Below, in pieces: positions 1 to 7,052 of a stretch of DNA of 64,000 bases (its first letter is position 1; each line of letters begins with the position of its first letter). The position numbers and the translations under genes were made by a program. The stretch comes from JANLVI01 sp031363915 (lineage in GTDB: Bacteria > Vulcanimicrobiota > Vulcanimicrobiia > Vulcanimicrobiales > Vulcanimicrobiaceae), in contig JANLVI010000035.1 of the NCBI GenBank assembly GCA_031363915.1, positions 57,246 to 121,245 of the forward strand, given 5' to 3'. The notes beneath the pieces were generated by a model that saw only the letters and a program-made list of their open reading frames with translations, was not told where the DNA came from and did no database searches.

Positions 1-503
1 GCTCCAATCGCGTGTACGTCGGCTTTGTGCATGACGATTTGGGCGTCGGGAAATGCGCGCGCGACGTCGGCTGTGGCATCGCAGTGATCTGCATGCTGGT
101 GCGTGATGAGAATGTAGCGCAGGGCGTATGGACCGAGCGCGATCGCCGCGAGCAGATTCTCGGGATACCCCGCGGGATCGACGAGCGCCGCTGTGCGGCC
201 ATCGCCGAGGAAGAAGAGATAGCCGTTCGAGGGGTGCGGATCTTGCGGATGGTGGCGCACGTCGTGCGGAAATTCGACGTGTGGGTGCCAGCGCGCAAGC
301 GCCGCATCGGCGAACTTTCCGGGATCGAGTCCGAGCGGCTTTGCAAGGGCCCGTGCTTCGTTTTCGCTTGCGTGCCCCTCACCGCCCGACCAGGCGCGGA
401 TGTGCGCCGCGCCGATCCCGGTGAGTTTCTCAAGCACCGCGGGATCGAGGCCGCGCCCGCGTTGTGCTTTGCGGAGGATATCGCCAAATTCGTCTTCGAG
501 CAT
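1..503 (-). CDS. MBL-fold metallo-hydrolase, 3' end beyond the window
   Basis: The reading frame starts at ATG 503 and runs off the left edge, so only about 167 N-terminal residues are visible. Residues 1-75 form a helical segment that looks like a small helix-turn-helix or adaptor region. A metallo-beta-lactamase fold follows, with a 'NGYLFFLGDGRTAALVDP' strand pair and the zinc motif THQHADHCDA (HxHxDH) near residue 145. Such proteins are commonly glyoxalase-II-like or persulfide-dioxygenase-like hydrolases, but the substrate cannot be assigned. The gene is divergent from trxB, and the 78-bp gap between them carries a palindrome and belongs to a duplicated segment. Confidence 0.8.
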   Translation of the reverse strand, partial: MLEDEFGDILRKAQRGRGLDPAVLEKLTGIGAAHIRAWSGGEGHASENEARALAKPLGLDPGKFADAALARWHPHVEFPHDVRHHPQDPHPSNGYLFFLGDGRTAALVDPAGYPENLLAAIALGPYALRYILITHQHADHCDATADVARAFPDAQIVMHKADVHAIG

Positions 504-506
504 GAC

Positions 507-521
507 CCAGTCATTGACTGG
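507..521. promoter_or_regulatory. 15-bp palindrome in the trxB/MBL divergent promoter region
   Basis: CCAGTCA-T-TGACTGG is a perfect 7-bp inverted repeat around a single T. It lies 4 bases from the start codon of the leftward MBL gene and 60 bases upstream of trxB, which is a good place for an operator shared by both genes. A near-copy (one mismatch) occurs at 3538-3552 inside the duplicated leader. Binding by a regulator is inference. Confidence 0.4.
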
Positions 522-593
522 CCCTGGGGCCGACCCTGCGCCGGAACCGGAACGGGCAGTCCCGGGGTTTAAGAAGATGTCATGCAACATTCC
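507..593. repeat. Direct repeat copy A: trxB leader
   Basis: These 87 bases, covering the palindrome, the trxB leader and the first four trxB codons, recur in diverged form at 3538-3623. The best conserved blocks are AGTCATTGACTGG, CCGGAACCGGAACGGG and the AACATTCC of the trxB start. The alignment needs one single-base gap and shows scattered substitutions. The intact trxB gene follows only this copy. Confidence 0.75.
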
Positions 594-1532
594 AAGGTCA
601 TCATCATCGGCTCCGGACCCGCCGGCCTCACCGCCGCGATTTACGCGGCGCGCGCGAGTCTCGCGCCCATCGTTTTTGCGGGATACATGTACGGCGGCCA
701 GTTGATGCTCACGACCGAGGTCGAGAATTTTCCGGGTTTCCCCGAGGGCATCATGGGCCCCGACCTGATGGAAAATTTCCGCAAACAAGCCGAGCGCTTC
801 GGCTCGCAAATCCAAAACGAAGATGTCACCAAAGTCGACCTCGCGCAGCGGCCCTTCCGCGTGTGGGCGGGCGATGCCGAATACACCGCCGATTCCGTGA
901 TCGTCGCGACTGGCGCAAGCGCGCGCTGGCTTGATATCCCGGGCGAAGCGCGCCTGCGCGGACGCGGCGTTTCGACGTGTGCGACGTGCGACGGCGCGTT
1001 CTTCCGCGAACGCCACATCGTCGTCGTCGGCGGCGGCGACTCCGCGATGGAGGAAGCGCTCTTCCTCACGCGCTTCGGTTCGAAAGTGACGGTCATCCAT
1101 CGCCGCGAGAGCCTGCGTGCAAGTAAAATCATGGCCGAACGCGCGCTCGCGCATCCGAAGATCTCGTTCATATGGAACACTGCGGTTGAAGAAGTGCTGG
1201 GCGAGGAAAAGATGCACGCACTCATCCTGCGCAACCTCGTCACGAACGAACGCTCGGAACTTGATGCCGACGCGATGTTTATCGCGATCGGTCACGATCC
1301 GAACACTGCGATTTTCAAAGGCCAGCTCGAACTCGACGAGGCGGGCTACATCAAATCAACCGACGGCGTGACGACGAACATCGCGGGCGTTTTTGTCGGC
1401 GGCGACGTCCAAGACATCCGCTACAAACAAGCGATCACGGCGGCCGGCTTGGGCTGCAAAGCCTCGCTCGAGGCTGAGAAGTACCTCGAATCGCTCGAAG
1501 CCGCCCACGTCGGCGTTGCCGTCCCGGCATAA
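582..1532 (+). CDS. trxB: Thioredoxin-disulfide reductase
   Basis: A 316-residue flavoprotein of normal family length that uses NADPH to reduce thioredoxin in the cytoplasm. Residues 8-14 carry the FAD-binding GSGPAGL, the redox-active pair sits in CATCDG near residue 135, the NADPH Rossmann motif is GGGDSAMEEA near residue 151, and the C-terminal FAD motif is GVFVGGDV. ATG 582 is preceded by a weak AAGAAG ribosome-binding sequence. It reads away from the MBL gene and may share its control through the palindrome in between. It is a plausible electron donor system for the peroxiredoxin encoded at 57.8 kb, although there is no physical link. Confidence 0.97.
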   Translation: MQHSKVIIIGSGPAGLTAAIYAARASLAPIVFAGYMYGGQLMLTTEVENFPGFPEGIMGPDLMENFRKQAERFGSQIQNEDVTKVDLAQRPFRVWAGDAEYTADSVIVATGASARWLDIPGEARLRGRGVSTCATCDGAFFRERHIVVVGGGDSAMEEALFLTRFGSKVTVIHRRESLRASKIMAERALAHPKISFIWNTAVEEVLGEEKMHALILRNLVTNERSELDADAMFIAIGHDPNTAIFKGQLELDEAGYIKSTDGVTTNIAGVFVGGDVQDIRYKQAITAAGLGCKASLEAEKYLESLEAAHVGVAVPA

Positions 1533-1592
1533 CCCGCGCTGGTTTAATGCCGCCCCAATCACCGTTTCCTGCCAACCTGAGTTAATGCTATC

Positions 1593-2969
1593 ATGCGATG
1601 CTCTGTTTTGACTGCTCTGGTTACGTCGCTCGTGCTCTCCGCGTGCGGCGGTGGCGGCGGTGGCAGCGGCGTCGCTCCCTCTCCGGCTCCAAGCTCGACG
1701 GTGAGCGGGCCTATGCCAACACCCGTCCCGACGGCACCCTCGCAATCCGCGATCAAACACATCGTTATTATATTTCAGGAAAACCGCACGCCGGATAATA
1801 TTTTCCAAGGTTATCCCGGGATGGACACTGTTTCGTCAGGAACAAATTCGCTCGGGAAAAAGATCCCGCTCACGCCGGTCGACTTAAACAACAACTACGA
1901 TCTGGGCCACAGCCATAGCGACTACCTCATGCAATACGACGGCGGAAAGATGGACGGCAACGACCTCGTTCGTCTGGCATGTCCATCCGGCGCATGTGGG
2001 GCGAATCCCGGCTTCCGTTACGTTCCGCAAGCGCAAGTGCAGCCGTATTGGACGATGGCGCAGCAGTATGCAAGTTCGGACCGAATGTTCCAGACGAACG
2101 AGGGTCCGAGTTATCCTGCGCATCAGTACATCATCTCCGGTACGTCGAGTGTCGCGCCCGGCAGCAACCTATACGCCTCGGAAAACGTCGCGGATCCGGG
2201 TCTGGGATTCACAGGGTTGGCCGGTTGCGCGGCGCCCAGTGGTGCCACCACTCCTGAAATCGACATCCTCACCGGTAACGAGACGCAACGGACCTTTCCT
2301 TGCTTCGAGCGTCCGACGCTCATGGATTTACTCGATGCTAAAGGCGTTAGCTGGAAGTACTATGCGCCGAGTGCGGGCTCGATATGGAATGCGCCGAATT
2401 CGATCGCGCACATCCGTAACGGAGCTGGTTGGAGCAAGGTCATCATCCCAGAAACGGGCGTGCTGAGCGATATCCAAAACAACCAACTCCCGCAGGTTTC
2501 GTGGGTGATTCCGAGCGGAGCAAATTCCGATCACGCAAACGGAAATCTAGGAACGGGGCCGGCGTGGGTGGCCTCGATCGTGAATTCAATCGGTGCGAGT
2601 GCGTATTGGAAAGACACCGCAATTTTCATCGCCTGGGATGATTGGGGCGGATGGTACGATCACGTCGCTCCGCCGCACATCTACAACGCTTACGAACTCG
2701 GACTTCGCGTGCCGCTCATCGTGGTCTCACCGTACGCAAAACCTGGCTACGTCTCGCACCAACTGCATGAGTTCGGCAGCATCCTGCACTTCACTGAATC
2801 GACGTTCGGTGTAGGAACGCTTGGGACAACTGACGCGCGTGCCGACGATCTCATGGATTGTTTCAATTTGAATCAGGCGCCGACTTCGTTTCGAATGATT
2901 TCATCAACGCGTAGCGCCCGCGACTTTTTAAACAAGCCCGCGCCAGACGCGCCACCGGACAGCGAGTAG
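1593..2969 (+). CDS. Phosphoesterase-family lipoprotein (acid phosphatase/phospholipase C type)
   Basis: A 458-residue exported protein. The N-terminus has a lipoprotein signal with lipobox LSAC at residues 15-18, followed by a glycine run and a Ser/Pro/Thr linker to about residue 50. The phosphoesterase domain (PF04185 type) then begins with IKHIVIIFQENRTPDNIF, a hallmark of bacterial acid phosphatases and non-haemolytic phospholipase C, with metal-site residues in SDHANG and in AWDDWGGWYDH. It probably releases phosphate from organic phosphates or phospholipids at the cell surface. Composition is somewhat more AT-rich than in neighbouring genes. It stands alone between trxB and a poorly coding stretch. 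Confidence 0.88.
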   Translation: MRCSVLTALVTSLVLSACGGGGGGSGVAPSPAPSSTVSGPMPTPVPTAPSQSAIKHIVIIFQENRTPDNIFQGYPGMDTVSSGTNSLGKKIPLTPVDLNNNYDLGHSHSDYLMQYDGGKMDGNDLVRLACPSGACGANPGFRYVPQAQVQPYWTMAQQYASSDRMFQTNEGPSYPAHQYIISGTSSVAPGSNLYASENVADPGLGFTGLAGCAAPSGATTPEIDILTGNETQRTFPCFERPTLMDLLDAKGVSWKYYAPSAGSIWNAPNSIAHIRNGAGWSKVIIPETGVLSDIQNNQLPQVSWVIPSGANSDHANGNLGTGPAWVASIVNSIGASAYWKDTAIFIAWDDWGGWYDHVAPPHIYNAYELGLRVPLIVVSPYAKPGYVSHQLHEFGSILHFTESTFGVGTLGTTDARADDLMDCFNLNQAPTSFRMISSTRSARDFLNKPAPDAPPDSE

Positions 2970-2970
2970 T

Positions 2971-3237
2971 TCAGCGTACGATAACCACAATACCAGCGAC
3001 AAACACGATCGCGCACGTGCTTGCCAGTAACGTCGTCGTGAACCCATGGACTCTTTTCGTGACCAACATGAATACGGTAGCAACTGCAGTCAACGGTAAT
3101 ACAAAGAACGGTCCCGCAAAGCCGCCGGTCAGGGTGTAGGTTTTGGAAACGAACTCGATCGAATCACAAGCGAAAGGCTGTCGTCGAACTTGACGGAGTA
3201 AGCGTTGCCTCGACGGAGACTTGCGACGCACTTCCAC
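2971..3237 (-). CDS. Hypothetical small membrane protein, possibly a fragment
   Basis: An 88-codon frame from ATG 3237. Residues 1-30 are basic and uninformative; residues 31-88 form two convincing hydrophobic segments (FAGPFFVLPLTAVATVFMLV and LASTCAIVFVAGIVVIV) joined by a short KRVHGF turn. This could be a real two-helix membrane protein or the surviving C-terminal part of a longer one, because the N-terminal codons do not look coding. It converges with the phosphoesterase gene and leaves only one base between the two stop codons. No family was recognised. Confidence 0.4.
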   Translation of the reverse strand: MEVRRKSPSRQRLLRQVRRQPFACDSIEFVSKTYTLTGGFAGPFFVLPLTAVATVFMLVTKRVHGFTTTLLASTCAIVFVAGIVVIVR

Positions 3238-3537
3238 TCTGGTTCGTGAGTTTCGAAATGCGCTGATTGTCGGCTACGGCGCTCGCTTCAAGAACGTCCA
3301 AGAACGATATAAGAGACGCCGAAAACGTCTGCAAATAACGTGATGAGTTTCGGTGATAATTGAGGGTCGATGTCGATATCGCTGGCCCTATCCAAGCGCG
3401 AAGCAGAGCGTGACGAAAATGGTATTGCACTCCAAGGGCGCGAGAATCCGGTGACTGGGAGAATTGCCTCGCAGCTGAGTCGGCTCTCGTTTTCTCTCGC
3501 GAAGCTCGAGCTGGAGCGCGGTGCCGCCGGAGATGGG
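3238..3537. other. Low-coding stretch, possibly decayed sequence
   Basis: No convincing gene was seen in these 300 bases. Short frames exist on both strands. The minus-strand frame ending at 3288 finishes with a helix (LSPKLITLFADVFGVSYIVLG) that faintly resembles the end of an XRE-type helix-turn-helix domain, but the preceding residues do not support a complete domain. The local base composition is more AT-rich than the window in general. The stretch adjoins the second copy of the trxB leader and may be what remains of a former gene divergent from it. Confidence 0.35.
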
Positions 3538-3623
3538 CTAGTCATTGACTGGCTCTAGCAGCGACCGTTGCCGGAACCGGAACGGGACGTCTCCAGGTTA
3601 AACAAGTCGATATGTAACATTCC
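3538..3623. repeat. Direct repeat copy B: vestigial trxB leader
   Basis: Diverged copy of 507-593. The palindrome is present with one mismatch (CTAGTCA-T-TGACTGG), the block CCGGAACCGGAACGGG is identical, and the former trxB start has become ATG TAA CATTCC at 3612, so translation would stop after one codon. No trxB-like sequence follows. The diguanylate cyclase gene starts 34 bases further on and may now use this leader for transcription. Confidence 0.75.
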
Positions 3624-3657
3624 CATGTTGCGCGGTGTGCCAAATGTTGGAGAGTGA

Positions 3658-4569
3658 ATGCAGTTACCAGTAGGGCCGCCCATCGCACGACCATGGAAAG
3701 CTCAGTGGCGAACCGTCGCAGCCGTGGTGTCATTGATTGCTATCGGCGCGTTGGATGCTGCCTTTACCCGAGTACAAATAGCCCCCTTGGCGATACTGCC
3801 GCTGCTCCTACTCGGATATTATCAAGGACTACTCGCGGCGCTCGTCTGTGCGATCGTCACCGCCGTGTGTTTTGGTTATATCGACTTCCTGCCGATATCC
3901 GGAGGGCGGGTGACCATAGGATCGTTACCAATCGACACGATCGCGCTTGCCATCGCCTTCTGTGCGGCGGTCGTGATCTCTAACGTTTTGCAACGCGAAA
4001 GCAGTCGTCGTGTTACGATGGCGGAGCGCTTGCGATCGACGCGAAAATCGGAGTCCGATGCGAGGAGAGACGCGAGAACGGATCCACTGACGGGGGTCAT
4101 GAACCGTCTCGGTTTTGATGAAACGATCGCTGAGGTCATTCTTGGTTGCACGAATGGAAACACCGCGGTCCTGATGTTTCTCGATATCGATCGTTTCAAA
4201 GAGATCAACGATGAGCATGGACATGCCGTTGGAGATGCTGTCCTGCGTACCGTTGCAAGGCGCCTGAGAACTTCAGTACGCGAGGGCGATACCGTAGCCC
4301 GCCTCGGGGGCGATGAATTTGCGATGATCTGTACGAGCCCGAGCAGCCTGCAAAGTGGCACCGAGTCGATCTGCAAGCACCTGACGCACGCATTTGAAGA
4401 CCGCATTCTCGCCAACGGTATCTCGTTACATGTGAAGTTAAGCTTGGGGATGGCCGTCTGCCCAGATGATGGCGACTCGGTTGAGACCCTCCTGCGACTT
4501 GCCGACCGTCGTATGTTTGAGGAGAAGCGTGAGCGACGAACCGTCGCGTTCCAGGAACGACAAAACTAA
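3658..4569 (+). CDS. Membrane-anchored diguanylate cyclase (GGDEF)
   Basis: A 303-residue protein expected to make the second messenger cyclic di-GMP from GTP. Residues 20-115 hold three to four membrane-spanning segments, followed by a short linker and a GGDEF domain from about residue 140 (DPLTGVMNR). The active-site loop RLGGDEF is intact, and an RxxD product-inhibition site (REGD) lies five residues before GGDEF, so feedback control by c-di-GMP is likely. ATG 3658 has a good GGAGAG ribosome-binding site. The only obvious candidate effector in the window is the PilZ protein at 14954. The upstream sequence is the vestigial trxB leader. Confidence 0.93.
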   Translation: MQLPVGPPIARPWKAQWRTVAAVVSLIAIGALDAAFTRVQIAPLAILPLLLLGYYQGLLAALVCAIVTAVCFGYIDFLPISGGRVTIGSLPIDTIALAIAFCAAVVISNVLQRESSRRVTMAERLRSTRKSESDARRDARTDPLTGVMNRLGFDETIAEVILGCTNGNTAVLMFLDIDRFKEINDEHGHAVGDAVLRTVARRLRTSVREGDTVARLGGDEFAMICTSPSSLQSGTESICKHLTHAFEDRILANGISLHVKLSLGMAVCPDDGDSVETLLRLADRRMFEEKRERRTVAFQERQN

Positions 4570-4589
4570 CGTCGGGAGCGGAGCCGTTT

Positions 4590-5090
4590 TCAGACCCGTA
4601 GCTCGTAAACGAGGTCGTCACAAATACGCTCGCCGTCGCGACCTTCACCTTCGTTACGGTCGCGGAGTTTGAAATGGAGCGCCGTTACGACCGCAATTGA
4701 AGCGATGTTTGCTTCGCTGATTTCGGCGCGTACCGTGCCGATGTCGTCGCGGTCGGCCATGTGCTGGATCATCGCGCGTACGCCTTCGCGCGCGTAGCCG
4801 CGGCCCTGGAACCGACGGAAGATGATGTAGCCGATCAACGCGAGATGTTGCGCCGGGAGGATCGTTGCCTGATAGAGGCCGACCGCGCCGCTTACGCGCG
4901 GGTCGTGGCCGATCCAATTGAGCCAGATCGCATCGGGGTCGGTACTGCCGCCGGCCCAGCGTGTGAACAGGCTCGTTGTGTCCGCAAGTGTCGATGGGGG
5001 CGGCTGCACGATAAAGCGGTAGAGCACGGGATCGCGCAGATCGTCGAAGACGAGCGGGGCGTCGTGTGCGCGCAGCGGAACGAGCGTCAC
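4590..5090 (-). CDS. GNAT-family N-acetyltransferase (RimJ/RimL type)
   Basis: A 166-residue protein of the acetyl-CoA-dependent GNAT superfamily. The acetyl-CoA pyrophosphate-binding loop is RRFQGRGYA at about residue 92, preceded by the strand HLALIGYIIF and followed by a helix and the EISEANIASIAV segment typical of RimJ/RimL enzymes. The substrate is unknown; ribosomal protein N-termini or small molecules are both possible for this group. It lies 38 bases downstream of the epimerase gene on the same strand and is probably co-transcribed with it. Confidence 0.85.
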   Translation of the reverse strand: MTLVPLRAHDAPLVFDDLRDPVLYRFIVQPPPSTLADTTSLFTRWAGGSTDPDAIWLNWIGHDPRVSGAVGLYQATILPAQHLALIGYIIFRRFQGRGYAREGVRAMIQHMADRDDIGTVRAEISEANIASIAVVTALHFKLRDRNEGEGRDGERICDDLVYELRV

Positions 5091-5128
5091 CCGCTCGCCG
5101 GTCAGCGTGGGCCGCGCGCGTACCGTGG

Positions 5129-5974
5129 TTAGCCGACGAGGGCGCGTAAGGCGCCGTCGATCTCCGGATATTTGAAGACGTAGCCGCTCGCGAGAGTCGC
5201 TTCGGGGAGTACGCGCTGGCCTTTGGTTACGACGTCAGCGCCTTCGCCGAAGAGCAACTGCAGTGCGAATGCCGGTACCGGCAGGAACGCCGGGCGATGC
5301 AACGCGGCGGCAAACGCGCGGGTGAAATCCTTGTTGCGCACCGGTGCGGGCGCCGTGGCGTTGAGGATACCCTCGTAGCGATCGATCGCATCGAGGTACA
5401 CGCCGACTTGATCGTCGATGTGAATCCACGAGTACCACTGCTCGCCGCTTGCGACGTTGCCGCCGCCGCCCAGTTTGAAAATCGGCATCAGTTGCGCGAG
5501 CGCACCGCCGTCGAGTCCGAGCACGATGCCCGTGCGCACGAGCGCAACGCGCATTCCGAACTCACGCGCGCGTTGCGCTTCGTTTTCCCAAGCAATGCAC
5601 GTTAGGGCAAGGAAATCGTTTCCGGGAGCGCTCTTCTCCGTAAACGTTGCGGTTTCGCTCGTACCGTAGAAACCGACCGCCGAGGCCGAAACGTACGCTT
5701 GCGGCTTGTTCGGCAATTTCGCAAGACCGTCGATCAGCTGCCGCGGCAACTCGGTGCGCGAACGCCGAATCTCTTCCTTGTATTCCGGCGTCCAGCGTTT
5801 TCCGGCGACCGACGCGCCGGCCAAGTTGACAACGACATCGGCGTTGGTGCAGGCCTGCACCGCAACATCGATCTTCCGCAGTGACGCCGATGTGACGATG
5901 TCACCGCGGCGTTCGAGTGCAGCTGTAAGATGGCGGCCGATAAAGCCCGAGGCCCCGAGAATCGTAATGCGCAT
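5129..5974 (-). CDS. TIGR01777 family NAD(P)-binding epimerase/SDR
   Basis: A 281-residue extended short-chain dehydrogenase-like protein of the YfcH/TIGR01777 group. The Rossmann motif GASGFIG is at residues 7-13, NLAGASVAGKRW near residue 50 and SASAVGFYG near residue 96 are family signatures, and the C-terminal part carries the DUF1731-like segment around LPVPAFALQLLFGE. The enzymatic reaction of this family is not established. The upstream 83 bases to the next gene contain a strong hairpin that ends the neighbouring transcript. The GNAT gene follows in the same orientation. Confidence 0.9.
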   Translation of the reverse strand: MRITILGASGFIGRHLTAALERRGDIVTSASLRKIDVAVQACTNADVVVNLAGASVAGKRWTPEYKEEIRRSRTELPRQLIDGLAKLPNKPQAYVSASAVGFYGTSETATFTEKSAPGNDFLALTCIAWENEAQRAREFGMRVALVRTGIVLGLDGGALAQLMPIFKLGGGGNVASGEQWYSWIHIDDQVGVYLDAIDRYEGILNATAPAPVRNKDFTRAFAAALHRPAFLPVPAFALQLLFGEGADVVTKGQRVLPEATLASGYVFKYPEIDGALRALVG

Positions 5975-6021
5975 ACGTCAATCGACGACATACGCCGATG
6001 GAACGTGCCCTTCCCACAAGG

Positions 6022-6051
6022 AACGGACCGCCTGGTGAGAGGCGGTCCGTT
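6022..6051. terminator. Hairpin between the secreted-protein gene and the epimerase gene
   Basis: AACGGACCGCCT and AGGCGGTCCGTT form a perfect 12-bp stem with a 6-base loop, 6 bases past the stop codon of the leftward gene that ends at 6058. There is no clean T-run on either side, so it may act as a terminator or as an mRNA-stabilising 3' hairpin. Confidence 0.65.
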
Positions 6052-6057
6052 TGGCGA

Positions 6058-6600
6058 CTATGTCGGGGAGGGCTGCGGTGCGGGCTTCGATGCCGGATTG
6101 TTCGGCAACGTAGGCGGTGCCGATCCGCCGGCGTTCGGCGGGCTGGCGTTGGTCGGGTACGGTCGCGGAGGCATCATCATGCCGCCACCCGTGGAGGTAG
6201 CAGCCGGTGGAGCCATCGTAGCGGGGCTCATCGAACCGGGGCTCATCGAACCGGGGTTCATCGATCCCGATTTCATCGATCCCGACTTCATCATGTCTGA
6301 ATTCATCGATCCCGAGTTCATCATCGAGCCGGAGTTCATCATCCCCGTTTTGGCATGACGTGCGTGCATCGCCATCGCCGATGATCTGCAGACGTACCTA
6401 CCGGCTTTGGTCTTGCCGTAGTAGCGCTCGCCTTTCATGTAATACACCTTCGAATCGGTGTTGACCCAGACCATGGGATTGGTTGCGACGCACTTGGGCA
6501 TCCGCATCGAGTTCATACCGCTTTCGGCGGCTTGCGATGCGAGAGCGGGCGTGCACGCGAGTGCGAGTGCGGCGAGGCCGCCAATAAGAACGGAACGCAA
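6058..6600 (-). CDS. Secreted protein with Met/Ser/Gly repeat (paralogue of 6700-7038)
   Basis: A 180-residue protein. A Sec signal peptide (residues 1-22, ending PALA-S) precedes a compact domain at 33-75 with PKCVATNPMVWVNTDSKVYY, YYGKTKAGRYVC and a basic stretch. Residues 85-135 are a degenerate tandem repeat of SGSMN-type pentapeptides, and the tail is rich in Pro, Asn and Ala. The domain is shared with the next gene, including two cysteines (PxC and YxC) and the KTKAG turn. Function is unknown. The fold is probably small, disulfide-bonded and periplasmic or surface exposed. The low-complexity tail is the main difference between the paralogues. Confidence 0.8.
   Translation of the reverse strand: MRSVLIGGLAALALACTPALASQAAESGMNSMRMPKCVATNPMVWVNTDSKVYYMKGERYYGKTKAGRYVCRSSAMAMHARHAKTGMMNSGSMMNSGSMNSDMMKSGSMKSGSMNPGSMSPGSMSPATMAPPAATSTGGGMMMPPRPYPTNASPPNAGGSAPPTLPNNPASKPAPQPSPT
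6226..6345. repeat. Eight 15-bp tandem units inside the secreted-protein gene
   Basis: Units of the form GNTCATCGANCCCGA follow each other from 6226 to 6345 and encode the (S/N)GSM(N/K/S) pentapeptide repeat. The first two units are identical and the others differ by a few bases, so unit number could vary between strains. Confidence 0.8.
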
Positions 6601-6643
6601 AGCAGTGCTCCTAACGTTAAGTTGGGTTTTTCTAATACCAAGG

Positions 6644-6673
6644 GCGAGGCGCCGCTAACTGGCGACACCTCGC
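6644..6673. terminator. Bulged hairpin between the two secreted paralogues
   Basis: GCGAGG-CGCC and GGCG-ACA-CCTCGC pair as a 10-bp stem with a three-base bulge and a 7-base loop. It lies 26 bases beyond the stop of the leftward gene 6700-7038. On the minus strand a short TTGG rather than a T-run follows, so rho-independent termination is only possible, not certain. Confidence 0.4.
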
Positions 6674-6699
6674 TTGCTTAGTCGGGACGCTCGGAGCGT

Positions 6700-7038
6700 C
6701 TAGGTCGCGGCGGGTGCCGGGCTTGCCATCGCATTCGTTTTCTTGTGGTGTTTCATGCCCGTCATCGAGCCGTCGCCCATCGCGCCGCCCGACATTTTTT
6801 GGCCGCTCATGTGCGCGCCTTTGGCCATCGCATCGGATTCACACGCGTACATCCCGGCTTTGGTGGTGCCGTAATGCGGATCGCCTTTCATGTGCATGAC
6901 TTTGGATTTGGTGTTGACCCAAACGACGGGATCGCCCGACTTGCACGTGGGCATGGTACCCGACATCGAGGATTTCTTCGCGAGTGCGGGTGCGCCCATG
7001 AGCGCGACGATTGCGAGAGCTGCGATGAAACGTTTCAT
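6700..7038 (-). CDS. Small secreted protein (paralogue of 6058-6600)
   Basis: A 112-residue protein with a signal peptide (residues 1-20, cleavage after PALA). The core domain has MPTCKSGDPVVWVNTKSKV, HYGTTKAGMYAC and ESDAMAKGAH, matching the neighbouring gene in order and spacing, with both cysteines conserved. The C-terminal 40 residues are rich in Met, Gly, His and Lys. The pair probably arose by tandem duplication. Proteins with this VWVNT...YYGKTKxG pattern are widespread secreted hypotheticals. No function is assigned. Confidence 0.8.
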   Translation of the reverse strand: MKRFIAALAIVALMGAPALAKKSSMSGTMPTCKSGDPVVWVNTKSKVMHMKGDPHYGTTKAGMYACESDAMAKGAHMSGQKMSGGAMGDGSMTGMKHHKKTNAMASPAPAAT

Positions 7039-7052
7039 AAGTCTCCTAGATC

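Noticed and set aside
12..572. A 186-codon frame on the + strand at the left edge
   Set aside because: It is the antisense of the MBL-fold gene, whose zinc motif HxHxDH is clear on the minus strand.
3288..3383. XRE-type helix-turn-helix regulator gene
   Set aside because: Only the last helix looks similar; the recognition helix is missing in every frame.
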